Program-made: the position numbers and the translations under genes | Shown: piece by piece, positions 27,816 to 36,100 of the stretch | How positions within the stretch are numbered: the stretch's first letter is position 1 | How the letters are laid out: each line of letters starts with the position of its first letter | From: JAPXSY01 sp033812795 | GTDB lineage: Bacteria > Verrucomicrobiota > Kiritimatiellia > RFP12 > UBA1067 | NCBI GenBank assembly: GCA_033812795.1 | Contig: JAPXSY010000019.1 | Span: 1 to 46,564, forward strand | Length of the DNA stretch: 46,564 nt | Direction: 5' to 3' | The notes under the pieces: generated by a model | The model's input: the letters and a program-made list of their open reading frames with translations, nothing else | Told to the model about the DNA's origin: nothing | The model's database searches: none

Positions 27816-28292
27816 CTAGGGCGTCCGTTTCAACTCCTCGGTGAACAGGTAATCCATCCGCTCGAAATCCAACTCATCGAACCGGCAGATGAACTTCCCG
27901 GTTTTAATCGGATGAAACACTTTGCGCCAGCCCCAGCGGGAGCAGGTGCAGGGATAGGTTGTGACCGTCATATGAGTCATGTTGGTGGTCGGCGAATCCA
28001 CCGTCACCTCCGTTTTCCGGAGGAAGCGTCCGGCCGGATCCGCCGCATTGCCGAAATCATCCACCCGCGTGCCGAGTTCGCGGTACAGATGCAGATCCGA
28101 ATACGGCACCCCGCGCGCCCGTTCAATCCGGCCTTGGGAGAGCGATGCGGCCACGTAATGGTCCCGCGCCATCTGGAAACGCGAGATCATCTGGTCGACC
28201 AACGGAAACACCGCCGTCAGGATAATGACCAGCAGACCCATCGCCACCATCAGTTCGACCACGGTCATGCCGCTCTGATCTGTTCTGCCCAT
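27816..28292 (-). CDS. PilV/GspI-like minor pilin
   Basis: The protein has 158 residues; ATG 28292 is preceded by GGGAGGG. The leader MGRTDQSG is cut before MTVVELMVAMGLLVIILTAV, with Glu at +5. The helix continues through a polar stretch into a ~100-residue globular domain with a CTCSRWGWRKVF patch. Position and size fit PilV or GspI. The giant PilW-like gene begins 14 bases after its stop. Together with the PilW- and PilX-like proteins it would form the priming complex that starts pilus assembly (family knowledge). Confidence 0.88.
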   Translation of the reverse strand: MGRTDQSGMTVVELMVAMGLLVIILTAVFPLVDQMISRFQMARDHYVAASLSQGRIERARGVPYSDLHLYRELGTRVDDFGNAADPAGRFLRKTEVTVDSPTTNMTHMTVTTYPCTCSRWGWRKVFHPIKTGKFICRFDELDFERMDYLFTEELKRTP

Positions 28293-28307
28293 ACCACCCT
28301 CCCCCCG

Positions 28308-29447
28308 TCAGGCCTGCCGCGACGGCATCTGATCCTCTTCGATCCGAAGCATGTCCTTCGTATCCTCCTGCCCAGGCAGGTACGGTTCCACCGCATATGC
28401 CCGTTTGGCATTCATCTTCTGCAGCAGGTCCCGCAACTGGATCACGGCGTCATAACACAGGTTGATTATGTCCTGCCGCGACTTCTCGTCTTTGCCGCCG
28501 CCCATCTTAAGCATTTCGATGCTGGTCAGCAACACCGTGGCGGGCTGGCCCAGCGAATGGCACACCCCGGCCAAACTCTCCATCATCACGCGGTTACGCT
28601 CCACCTGACTCTCGGCGATCTCGGCGCGCCGACGCTCCGCTGTGTCGCGCAGCGAGACCACCATGCCGCGCAGTTCATTGTCATCGTTGATATCCGGCAC
28701 CGCCGCGATCTGAAGCCAGTGCGCCTGCTCGTTGACCAGAAGCCGCTGTTCGCCGATCCAGCTTTTGCGTTGCCGGATGTTTTCGAGCATCGGCATGATC
28801 ACGGCTTTGCGGTGGAACCAGGTCGACAGATTGACCCCGAACACCTCAGTCTCATCCCCGCCCGCCAGCAGATGCACCATCATGCGGTTGGCGTAAACCA
28901 CCTTGCCCTCCATATCCGTGATGCCGATTCCCGAATCGGTGTTATCCATCGCGTGATAGACCGAGAGCAGCCGCTGCTCGGCCTGCCACCGCGACTGGAT
29001 GTCGCGGATGAGATAACAGACCGGCTCGGGAACGCGTAACCCGTTACCCATGGCCACGATCTCCACGGCGGTGAGGCTGCCGTCCCTACGCACCGCGAAA
29101 GCCTGAATACGCATGTACCGGCTCTCCGTGATCGCCGCCAGAATTTCCTCCAGCAACGAAGAGGTCATCCCGGCCACCAACGTCTCCACCGGCATACCGG
29201 TCAGGCCCCGTTCCCGTTCGCCGTACTGGAAGAAAGAGGTCGCGCGGGCGTTCGCCTCCAAGACGATCCCGTGCCGGTCAGCCAGCAGAATCGCATCGTA
29301 AGCGCTCTCGAACAGAAACCGGTAATCCAGCTTGCCGAAATAATCCGACTGAACCTCGACCCCCGAGCGGTCGGCCACGGTGGAACGTCCGTAACCCAAC
29401 GAGCGGATATCAATTTTGATGGTCTGAGATTTGTCATTCGTACTCAT
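28308..29447 (-). CDS. PAS-PAS-HisKA protein without an ATPase domain
   Basis: ATG 29447 is favoured over GTG 29459, which would overlap the ribosome-binding site; the product has 379 residues. The first PAS domain (FESAYDAILLADRHGIVLEA) is followed by a second (AMDNTDSGIGITDMEGKVVYAN) and a coiled linker (AEIAESQVERNRVM). A HisKA-like hairpin (LAGVCHSLGQPATVLLTSIEML) keeps a histidine. The protein then ends after ~70 residues with no HATPase domain, so it cannot autophosphorylate alone. The N-terminus carries SQTIKIDIRSLGYG, a short motif also present in the HU-like zinc-ribbon protein at 37637. It heads the leftward minor-pilin operon behind a sigma-54-type promoter, so it probably senses a cytoplasmic signal for the pilus. 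Confidence 0.85.
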   Translation of the reverse strand: MSTNDKSQTIKIDIRSLGYGRSTVADRSGVEVQSDYFGKLDYRFLFESAYDAILLADRHGIVLEANARATSFFQYGERERGLTGMPVETLVAGMTSSLLEEILAAITESRYMRIQAFAVRRDGSLTAVEIVAMGNGLRVPEPVCYLIRDIQSRWQAEQRLLSVYHAMDNTDSGIGITDMEGKVVYANRMMVHLLAGGDETEVFGVNLSTWFHRKAVIMPMLENIRQRKSWIGEQRLLVNEQAHWLQIAAVPDINDDNELRGMVVSLRDTAERRRAEIAESQVERNRVMMESLAGVCHSLGQPATVLLTSIEMLKMGGGKDEKSRQDIINLCYDAVIQLRDLLQKMNAKRAYAVEPYLPGQEDTKDMLRIEEDQMPSRQA

Positions 29448-29557
29448 CGTAATCGACACCTCTGCGTTACAATCCGTTCTGTACCGATCCCGTTTTTCGG
29501 CTGAATTACGGTTCCGAACCGTTTGCTAAAAATCCGCTGATGAGTTTACATCATATT

Positions 29558-29573
29558 AGCAAAAATCATGCCG
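29558..29573 (-). promoter_or_regulatory. Sigma-54-type promoter of the leftward minor-pilin operon
   Basis: On the minus strand CGGCATGATTTTTGCT has GG-N10-GC and the consensus TTGCT at -12. The start would be near 29547, a 100-base leader. It reads into the PAS protein and then the minor pilin genes down to about 21205. Confidence 0.72.
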
Positions 29574-29623
29574 AACCCCATACCCCATATTTGTCACGCC
29601 GCAAACAATCTTTTTCTCCCTTC

Positions 29624-29640
29624 TGCAAAGCCGCTTTGCA
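29624..29640. repeat. Palindrome between the divergent pilM and minor-pilin promoters
   Basis: TGCAAAG-CCG-CTTTGCA is followed by AAAA. The part TTTGCAAAAA also occurs in the hairpin upstream of the pilin promoter (20328-20349). The stretch 29448-29790 contains only this and the two promoters; open frames across it are not convincing genes. Confidence 0.45.
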
Positions 29641-29762
29641 AAAACGAGAATCCGAACCGTTGCCGGAACGGCGTTTCACGCTCGGTGGCAGAACCCCCGG
29701 AAGAGCGCGTGGAACATGCCCCATCCGGCCTGAGACGGCATCCCGTACCTTTATCGCAAAAC

Positions 29763-29778
29763 TGGCATTGTTTCTGCT
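29763..29778 (+). promoter_or_regulatory. Sigma-54-type promoter of the pilM-N-O-P-Q operon
   Basis: TGGCATTGTTTCTGCT has GG-N10-GC. Counting from the -12 element, the start falls near 29789, only about two bases before the pilM ATG, so the message may be leaderless. Confidence 0.78.
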
Positions 29779-29790
29779 TACTTTACCCGT

Positions 29791-30807
29791 ATGGCCACGG
29801 GGTTATCCATATCCGCGCTAACGCGGCAATCCAAGCCGCTCACCGATATTGTGGGGATCGAGGTGGGTTCCGGCAATCCGGACGGCGTTCCCGCAGTGCG
29901 GTTGCGCAAGCGCAACGGCCGGTTCGAACTGCTGGCCGCCGGATTCCTCCCTCTGCCGGGAACCCTGCCCTTGGATCTGGAGACCGCGCAGAATTCCACG
30001 CCGGTCTGGTTGCTGCCGCGTCCGTTTCAGGCGCCGTACGCCGCCCTGGCGCTCTCCTCGCCGCTCGGATTCCTACGGCATGCCGCGGAAACGGGGGAGG
30101 AGACGCCGGACAAGCATGCGACCCCCTTCCGGACCGCCTCCCGGGCCTCAACCCCGGAATCCCCGGCGTTGCTGACCGGCCTGCCCGAGTTTCAGGCCGC
30201 CTGGGCGGCCCGTCTTCTTCCCGAAGGCCGCCGCCCCACCGCCCGCTCGATCCAGTTCTCCCCAGCCGCCGCACTCAATGCGCTGACCACCTCGCCAGAC
30301 TTCAAAACGGTTTCCGGCACGGCCATCGCGCTCTTTGCCTTCGCCGAGTTCACCTCCATCACCGCCTTTCAAGAGGGGCAACTGATGCTGTACCGCGAAC
30401 ATGCCGCAGGCTACCTGCACCTCCGCAAGGTTGTCAGCCAACATATGGGCATTGATATGGCTCTGGCGGACTCTCTGCTCGACGACACGCTGGTCGACCC
30501 CACGCCCATCATCGAGCCGGTGCTCCGTCCGCTGTTCAGGCAGGTCGAGATTTCCTCGGACTTTCTGCTCCGCAGACGGAACTGTAAGGCGGACCACTTT
30601 TTCCTGTGCGGCGTGCCTGCCGGGGGCCGTTACTGGTCTTCGGTGTTCGCGCAGATGATGAGCCATACGCTCACGCCGCTCCCACCGCTGGACGGGGCCG
30701 AAGCCCTGCCCCGCTCCAACTTCGGCGCGGAGTCCCTCTCGCCGATCCGGAAACAGTTGCTGATGACCGCGTACGGTGCAGCGCGCGCCGCCTTGGAGGA
30801 CGCATGA
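29791..30807 (+). CDS. pilM: Type IV pilus assembly ATPase-like protein PilM
   Basis: The protein has 338 residues. ATG 29791 lies 12 bases after the sigma-54 -12 box and has no ribosome-binding site; no later start keeps the conserved IVGIEVGSG strand intact. PilM is an actin-like protein that binds the PilN tail on the cytoplasmic face. Here the actin fold is loose: GIEVGSGNPDGVPAVRLRK is the first phosphate-binding strand pair and VSGTAIALFAFAEFTSITAFQEG a later core strand. The middle is shortened and rearranged compared with standard PilM, so assignment rests on position as well as sequence. The stop overlaps the next gene by four bases (ATGA). Confidence 0.82.
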   Translation: MATGLSISALTRQSKPLTDIVGIEVGSGNPDGVPAVRLRKRNGRFELLAAGFLPLPGTLPLDLETAQNSTPVWLLPRPFQAPYAALALSSPLGFLRHAAETGEETPDKHATPFRTASRASTPESPALLTGLPEFQAAWAARLLPEGRRPTARSIQFSPAAALNALTTSPDFKTVSGTAIALFAFAEFTSITAFQEGQLMLYREHAAGYLHLRKVVSQHMGIDMALADSLLDDTLVDPTPIIEPVLRPLFRQVEISSDFLLRRRNCKADHFFLCGVPAGGRYWSSVFAQMMSHTLTPLPPLDGAEALPRSNFGAESLSPIRKQLLMTAYGAARAALEDA

Positions 30808-31451
30808 GCAACGTATACCACCTCAATCTGCTGCAGCCGGAAGAGCACCTGAGTTCCAGCCCCATCCGTCTCCGGGTGATGCTCCCGATGTTCGCCCTGC
30901 TGAGTGCGCTCGGCGTGGGGGTCTGGTGGAGCGTGCTGGCGGGCCGCGTCCATGCGGTCACCCAGCAGAAAAGCGCCATTGAAGCCAATCTGGCGCAACT
31001 GAAACCGACGCACGAGACCGTTCTCGGATTGCGCACCGAACAACATGATTTGACGGCGACGCTGGAGCAGCTTGCCTATTACACGCGGGCGCAACTGCGC
31101 TTCGGCCCTTCGCTTCAGGCGCTCGCGCATCATGTTCCGGACCAGATCCAGCTGACCGAACTTCATATCCCGCCGCCCCCGGAACCGCCGCCGCCCGACC
31201 CCAAAAACCCGGTCTGGGGCCCCACCAACCCGATCGAGCGCGTCACCCTGCGCCTGACGGGACGGACCACCGGTGCCTCACAGGTCGAAACCCTGTTGCG
31301 CGCCTTCCGTACCGAGGCCTTCACCAACCTGATCCGTTCAGCGCAAATTCCCAAGGGCGCCTACCGTCAGGACACAACCCGACGCGGTGCGGCCAAAGAG
31401 ACGCTCCTGTTTGAGTTGAACTGCGAATGCGCACTCAGGAGGTTCGAATGA
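30804..31451 (+). CDS. pilN: Type IV pilus alignment protein PilN-like
   Basis: The 215-residue protein starts at ATG 30804, inside the ATGA overlap with pilM. The N-terminus MSNVYHLNLLQPEE resembles the short PilN tail that docks into PilM (typically INLLP). One transmembrane helix (MLPMFALLSALGVGVWWSV) is followed by a coiled stretch (HAVTQQKSAIEANLAQLKP) and a ferredoxin-like periplasmic domain. A proline-rich insert IPPPPEPPPPDPKNP is unusual. PilN dimerises with PilO and links PilM to the secretin. The stop overlaps pilO by four bases. Confidence 0.87.
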   Translation: MSNVYHLNLLQPEEHLSSSPIRLRVMLPMFALLSALGVGVWWSVLAGRVHAVTQQKSAIEANLAQLKPTHETVLGLRTEQHDLTATLEQLAYYTRAQLRFGPSLQALAHHVPDQIQLTELHIPPPPEPPPPDPKNPVWGPTNPIERVTLRLTGRTTGASQVETLLRAFRTEAFTNLIRSAQIPKGAYRQDTTRRGAAKETLLFELNCECALRRFE

Positions 31452-32059
31452 GCTTAAACACCTCCATAATCCATAAAATCGCCCCCTCCATGCAGCGCTC
31501 GATTCTGATCACCCTCGGCGGGCTCATGATCGCCGGTGCGATGGTCTTCTTCTTGGTGTTGCCCGCGCGCGCGCGCCTCCAAACGCTCGCCGCTGAACTG
31601 AACACCCTCCGCGACACCCTCGCCACCGTGCGCGCGGATATCGCAGGCACAGAGCAGCAACGGCTGAAGACCGCCGAGGTCCGCTCGAAACACGACGCCC
31701 TGGTCCGATCGGGTGTGCTTCAGCCGCTCCTCAACTCGTTCGCCATGCGGGGCAAGTCGCTGCTCGATCCGCTCGCCCAGCAAACCGGGTTTGCGATCGC
31801 CAACGTCAAGGAAGACCGTTTTCTGCGACTGCAAGTGCCAAAACAGGTGCCCCTCCATCTCTATGGACGCCAGATGATCGAGTTCTCCGGGCAGGGGGCC
31901 TACACCTCAATCGTGAACTTCATCGCATTGGCTGAAGAACGGTTCCCCCTCTGCACCCTCGCGGGACTCAAGATCATCAGCCAAAACCAGACTCCGGAGA
32001 CGCACAAGGCTTTCATCACCTTCGAATGGCCCGCCAAAGGCGAGAAACGAACCCCATGA
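31448..32059 (+). CDS. pilO: Type IV pilus alignment protein PilO-like
   Basis: This 203-residue protein starts at ATG 31448, with AGGAGG five bases upstream and a four-base overlap with the gene before. One transmembrane helix (SILITLGGLMIAGAMVFFLVLPA) is followed by a coiled coil (RLQTLAAELNTLRDTLATVRADIAGTEQQ) and a periplasmic domain with GQGAYTSIVNFIALAEE. The last part matches the conserved PilO stretch of the form G.Y..l..Fl..le. The next gene overlaps by four bases, so pilM to the PilP-like gene are translationally coupled. Confidence 0.88.
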   Translation: MSLNTSIIHKIAPSMQRSILITLGGLMIAGAMVFFLVLPARARLQTLAAELNTLRDTLATVRADIAGTEQQRLKTAEVRSKHDALVRSGVLQPLLNSFAMRGKSLLDPLAQQTGFAIANVKEDRFLRLQVPKQVPLHLYGRQMIEFSGQGAYTSIVNFIALAEERFPLCTLAGLKIISQNQTPETHKAFITFEWPAKGEKRTP

Positions 32060-32610
32060 GAAACGATCAGCTTCCAATTTTCAACGCTCAACGCTCAACG
32101 ACTCTTCCCCGGGAGCCGGGTGCTCGGTATTTGACGTTAAACGTTGAACGTTGCGTGTTGAGCGTTCTTGCCCTTTTCCTGCTCGCCGCCTTGCCGGTCC
32201 GCGCCGCGCGCGACCCCTTCTGGCCTATCGGCTACGAACCGCCGAAACCCGAACCCGTGGTCAAGGAAATCCCCGAAGTGCCGAAAAAGACGGTGCCCAA
32301 ACCCGTTCCGCCTAAACCCAAGCCCCCGACCGTGAAACCCGTGACCGACGGAGACTGGACCGATGCGCGTGCCTTCATCACGGTCACCGGGTTTACCCGC
32401 GCGACACGCCCCGACACAGGTGAAACCCGCACCCTGGCTCTGATCAACCGCCGCTCCTACGCGGCCGGTGACACCCTTTGCATCACTAACGCCGACATCG
32501 TTTTCCTCTGGCGTATTGACTCCCTTGACAACCGCGAATTGAAACTGGCCCCGATCCAAGCCACCCGGATCGCCCCGCCTGTGTCGGGACCCTCCGGAAG
32601 CACACCCTGA
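32056..32610 (+). CDS. PilP-like exported pilus protein with a repeat-derived N-terminus
   Basis: The 184-residue protein is coupled to pilO by a four-base overlap at ATG 32056. The first ~38 residues (LPIFNAQRSTTLPREPG then YLTLNVERC) are encoded by an inverted DNA repeat and are not typical signal-peptide sequence. A hydrophobic segment (VLSVLALFLLAALPVRAA) follows and is probably the real export signal. The mature part begins ARDPFWPIGY, the R/DPF motif seen in PilP, then a lysine/proline-rich linker (KKTVPKPVPPKPKPPTVKP) and a small beta domain. PilP connects PilNO to the PilQ secretin. The order M-N-O-P-Q supports the call. Confidence 0.82.
   Translation: MRNDQLPIFNAQRSTTLPREPGARYLTLNVERCVLSVLALFLLAALPVRAARDPFWPIGYEPPKPEPVVKEIPEVPKKTVPKPVPPKPKPPTVKPVTDGDWTDARAFITVTGFTRATRPDTGETRTLALINRRSYAAGDTLCITNADIVFLWRIDSLDNRELKLAPIQATRIAPPVSGPSGSTP
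32083..32166. repeat. Inverted repeat inside the PilP-like coding sequence
   Basis: AACGCTCAAC (32083-32092, and again overlapping at 32090-32099) is complementary to GTTGAGCGTT (32157-32166). Between them are GACGTTAAACGTTGAACGTT-like iterations. The segment is in frame and yields FNAQRS and LNVERC peptides, a pattern I associate with intergenic repeats in PVC genomes. Confidence 0.75.
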
Positions 32611-32671
32611 CGCGATTTTTTCCATGTCTTCCATCACTGTCGATTCACAACCCAAAACCAGGAGTATCCAC

Positions 32672-34456
32672 ATGAACCGTATCACCCGACTCTGTGCGTT
32701 CATCGCAACCGGCCTGTGTCTGGCCTGGCAGCCCGTCACATGCGCCCAAGAGGCTACGGCCCAAACGCCGCAGCCCCCCAAAACCACCGCCTCGGTCCGC
32801 GTCACCGATGCCTCATCCCCCAGCGAGCCGCTCGTCTCCATGACCTTCGACGAGGCGCCCCTCGCGGATGTGATCAAGGCTTTCCGTGACGCCACGGGGG
32901 CCAACATCATCTCCGGCGGCACCAATGTGCTGCAGGCGAACATCAGCGTCAGTCTCGACAATGTGCCGTGGCGTAAAGGGCTCTCCTCGATTCTGGACCC
33001 TCAAGGCCTGCAATTGGTCGAACAGCCCACCGGATCCGGCATTTACGTGATCAACACAAAAACCGTCGAGGTCCCCAAGATCACCCGCGTGTTCTCGCTT
33101 GAGTACATCAAGGCCGAGGATGTCGCCGACCTGCTGAAAACCACCCTCGGCACCACCGGCGGGATCGTGACCCCCTTTAAAGAGTCCAATGCGGTCATCC
33201 TCACCGCCACGGAACAGCAGATCAGCGAGTGCGAATCCATCATCAAGGCCATCGACAAAGCCTCGCCGCAAGTCTACATCGAGGTCCGTTTCGTCGAGCT
33301 GACCGCGCAAGCCAGTCGGAAACTAGGCCTGAAATGGGATAGCCTCGGCACCAAAGAAGGATGGGGTGCCCATGCCGACCCTACCTTCTTCAACTTCGAG
33401 AACGATTATTTCAAAACGAAAGACAAAGGTATGAACCGCAGCCAAAATTCCGAGCGTGTCCAGCCGGGTGACACAACGTGGCGGGATTCCCTGACCCGCA
33501 CCCTCAATCGCAACGACAGCTCCACCCAGACGCGCACCTTTACCGGCACCCTCTCGCTGGACGCCTTCTCCCTCACCATGAACGCGTTCGAACAGATGGA
33601 CGGGGTTTCGATCTTCTCCAATCCCAAGATCATTGTCGCCAATGAAAAAGAGGCGCTGGTGGACATGACCACCAAGGAACCCAACCTGACCGTGACCTCC
33701 TCCCGTACGGGAACCGCCGGCGACCAACTCGACATCTCGGCCGAACTGGAGGTCATCCCTGGCGAGAAAGGGGACAAGGATGGCAAAGGCAAGGGCATTT
33801 TCGCGGGTGAGGCGTTCTTCAGCTACGGTATCACCCTCAAAGTCACGCCACGCATCAGTTCCACCGGTCTGATCACCCTGAACGTGGAACCCACGATCAG
33901 CGATCGTAAGGGCTATTACGAGTTTTCCGGTATCGAGGAGACCGAAACCCCTACCCCGAAATACCCGATCATCTACATGCAGCGCCTCCAGACGGTTTTC
34001 ACCATGCAGGACGGTTCCACGGCCGTGATCGGCGGCCTGACCACGACAACCGAGGATAACATCGATTCCGGCATCCCCTGGCTGCGTGAGTTGCCTTGGG
34101 TGGGACCACGCCTCTTCGGCTGGAAGAGCCGCAGGAAAGAACAGAAGGAAATCATTATCTTCGTTTCGGTCGGTCTGGCCGACCCCCTCAAGTTGCCTGA
34201 GTCCGTCGGTATGCCGAAAAACGCCATTCTCGGGCGCGACCTGCTGACCGGTGAACTAAAAGAGCCGGGCGACCGCACCAAAGAAGAGGTGATGAGCCTC
34301 CGTGATCCCGTGCACGGGACCAAAGCGCAACCATCCACAGAAGAGGTCGCCGTACCCGCCGCAGTCGCTCCGGACGTGGTGGTGAACGAAAAAGAGGCGG
34401 CCAAACCGGTAACACAACAACAGCCGGTCGATACCGCCCCGCTACTGCAAAATTAG
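32672..34456 (+). CDS. pilQ: Type IV pilus outer-membrane secretin PilQ
   Basis: ATG 32672 has AGGAG seven bases upstream; the frame opens earlier without a signal. The product has 594 residues with a signal peptide (ITRLCAFIATGLCLAWQPVTCA). N-terminal secretin/STN-like domains follow (VSMTFDEAPLADVIKAFRDATG, then VFSLEYIKAEDVADLLKTTLG, an N0/N1-type pair). The secretin core ends in the conserved segment VPWLRELPWVGPRLFGWKS-like; here it is IPWLRELPWVGPRLFGWKSR. Its final ~70 residues are a charged, low-complexity tail. It forms the gated channel through which the pilus leaves the cell. A GC-rich hairpin separates it from pilT. Confidence 0.95.
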   Translation: MNRITRLCAFIATGLCLAWQPVTCAQEATAQTPQPPKTTASVRVTDASSPSEPLVSMTFDEAPLADVIKAFRDATGANIISGGTNVLQANISVSLDNVPWRKGLSSILDPQGLQLVEQPTGSGIYVINTKTVEVPKITRVFSLEYIKAEDVADLLKTTLGTTGGIVTPFKESNAVILTATEQQISECESIIKAIDKASPQVYIEVRFVELTAQASRKLGLKWDSLGTKEGWGAHADPTFFNFENDYFKTKDKGMNRSQNSERVQPGDTTWRDSLTRTLNRNDSSTQTRTFTGTLSLDAFSLTMNAFEQMDGVSIFSNPKIIVANEKEALVDMTTKEPNLTVTSSRTGTAGDQLDISAELEVIPGEKGDKDGKGKGIFAGEAFFSYGITLKVTPRISSTGLITLNVEPTISDRKGYYEFSGIEETETPTPKYPIIYMQRLQTVFTMQDGSTAVIGGLTTTTEDNIDSGIPWLRELPWVGPRLFGWKSRRKEQKEIIIFVSVGLADPLKLPESVGMPKNAILGRDLLTGELKEPGDRTKEEVMSLRDPVHGTKAQPSTEEVAVPAAVAPDVVVNEKEAAKPVTQQQPVDTAPLLQN

Positions 34457-34476
34457 AAGGGAACCTGTCAGAACGG

Positions 34477-34510
34477 TCCCGGCGGCGCAGGCCCTCCCGC
34501 GCCGCCGGGA
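34477..34510. terminator. 12-bp GC-rich hairpin between pilQ and pilT
   Basis: TCCCGGCGGCGC (34477-34488), 10-base loop, GCGCCGCCGGGA (34499-34510). There is no T-run, so it is more likely a partial attenuator or RNA-stability element than a full stop. The 140-base gap shows no sigma-54-type site, so pilT would depend on read-through or an unseen promoter. Confidence 0.5.
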
Positions 34511-34596
34511 ACAAAGGTCCGCTTCACCGAAGCCTCCCAGGCTGAATCCCTGTTGATGTTGTAAACCCCCGAACCGCACTCCCCGTCAGGACTCCC

Positions 34597-36072
34597 ATGG
34601 CCACACTCGACCGCTTCCTCATTCCGCTCGTCACCAAGTCAGGCAGCGACTTGCACCTCAGCGCGGGCCGTCCGCCCGTCATGCGGATCCACGGCACCCT
34701 GGCACCGGTTCCGGACGAACCGGTCCTGACCAGCATGCAGATCCTGGAGTTGTTGCGGGAAATCATGCCGACACAGAACATCGAGGAACTCGAGCGCGAA
34801 TGGGACACCGACTGCGCCTACGAGATCCCGGGCACGGCGCGCTTCCGCGTCAACGGGTTCCGCGACATGTACGGATTCGGCGCCGTGATGCGCGTGATCC
34901 CCGAACTGATCCCAACATTCGAGGAACTCAACCTACCCGAGGTTCTGCGCGATTTCTGCAAGCTCTCCAAAGGGCTGGTCATCGTCACCGGCCCCACTGG
35001 CAGCGGTAAATCCACGACTCTCGCAGCTATGGTTGATTATATCAACCGGACACGCAACGAACACATCATCACCATCGAGGACCCCATCGAGTTCGTGCAC
35101 ACGCCGCAGCAGTGCATCATCAACCAGCGTGAGGTGCACCGCAACACACGCAGTTTCACGCGGGCCCTTCGCGCCGCTCTGCGCGAAGATCCGGACATCG
35201 TGCTCGTGGGCGAAATCCGTGATCTGGAGACCATGGAGATCGCCATCGAAACCGCGGAGACCGGCCATCTGGTCCTCGCCACCCTGCATACCAACACTGC
35301 AGCCACCACCGTAGAGCGCATGATCGACAAGTTCCCGGCCGAGCGCCAGAACCAGATCCGTTCCATGCTCTCCGACACGCTCAAAGGCGTGGTGGCGCAA
35401 ACCCTCTGCAAAAAGATCGAGGGTGGCCGGATCGCAGTGTTCGAGGTGCTGGTCGTCACCACGCCAGTCGCCGCGCTCATCCGCGAGGCCAAGACGCACA
35501 TGCTCCCCTCGGTAATGCAGACCGGGCGGGCCACGGGCATGCAGACCTTCAGCGACGAGCTGACGCGGCTCGCGGCCAAAGGCATCATCTCAGCCGAAGA
35601 CGCCTACATCAAAGCCGTGGACAAAGTGGAGATCGAAACCAAATTCCGGCTCGCGGGCATCAGCCTCGACTTCAAGAAACAAGCCGAGGAGGCCGCCCGT
35701 ATCGCACGCATGGCCAAAGCCGAGGAAATGCTGCAAGCCGGACGCGCGGCGCTGCAGGTCGACCCCAAAAACATCGCGGCCCTGTGCGATGTGGCGTGGA
35801 TTCTCGCCACGTCACCTTTTGCGGAGTTGCGTGACGGCAAAGAGGCGGTGAAACTCGCGGAGAAAGCCTGTAGTCTGTCACACAACAAAGATGCGGCCGC
35901 GCTCGAGGTGCTGGGCGCGGCCCAAGCTGAATACGGATCCTTCCGGCGCGCGCTCGACGCTACGCGCCGCGCTGCCGAACTCTACAAACAGGCGGGTGAC
36001 GTCGTACGCGCAACCGCACTCGGCAATCGCCTCGGGATGTTCGAGCAGAACAAACCCTATCGGGATGAGTGA
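34597..36072 (+). CDS. pilT: PilT-family retraction ATPase with C-terminal TPR domain
   Basis: The protein has 491 residues, against ~345-375 for ordinary PilT. Residues 1-~355 are the full ATPase. The N-domain LVTKSGSDLHLSAGRPPVMR is the PilT hallmark. Walker A GPTGSGKST has Lys138, Walker B is IVLVGEIRDLETME, and the His box is GHLVLATLHTNTA. Residues ~365-491 form TPR-like helical repeats (AEEMLQAGRAALQVDPKNIAALCDVAWILA and ALEVLGAAQAEYGSFRRALDATRRAAELY). The AIRAG motif common near the PilT C-terminus is not seen. The tail probably docks a partner protein. Its gene is the last of the rightward pilus series and converges with the PAS-protein gene 28 bases later. Confidence 0.94.
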   Translation: MATLDRFLIPLVTKSGSDLHLSAGRPPVMRIHGTLAPVPDEPVLTSMQILELLREIMPTQNIEELEREWDTDCAYEIPGTARFRVNGFRDMYGFGAVMRVIPELIPTFEELNLPEVLRDFCKLSKGLVIVTGPTGSGKSTTLAAMVDYINRTRNEHIITIEDPIEFVHTPQQCIINQREVHRNTRSFTRALRAALREDPDIVLVGEIRDLETMEIAIETAETGHLVLATLHTNTAATTVERMIDKFPAERQNQIRSMLSDTLKGVVAQTLCKKIEGGRIAVFEVLVVTTPVAALIREAKTHMLPSVMQTGRATGMQTFSDELTRLAAKGIISAEDAYIKAVDKVEIETKFRLAGISLDFKKQAEEAARIARMAKAEEMLQAGRAALQVDPKNIAALCDVAWILATSPFAELRDGKEAVKLAEKACSLSHNKDAAALEVLGAAQAEYGSFRRALDATRRAAELYKQAGDVVRATALGNRLGMFEQNKPYRDE

Positions 36073-36100
36073 GGCGCTCGCTCCGGCGCGGCGCGGAGAC

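Noticed and set aside
29568..30455. 295-codon plus-strand frame crossing the divergent promoter region
   Set aside because: It runs over both sigma-54-type sites and overlaps pilM out of frame; the peptide is Arg/Pro-rich.
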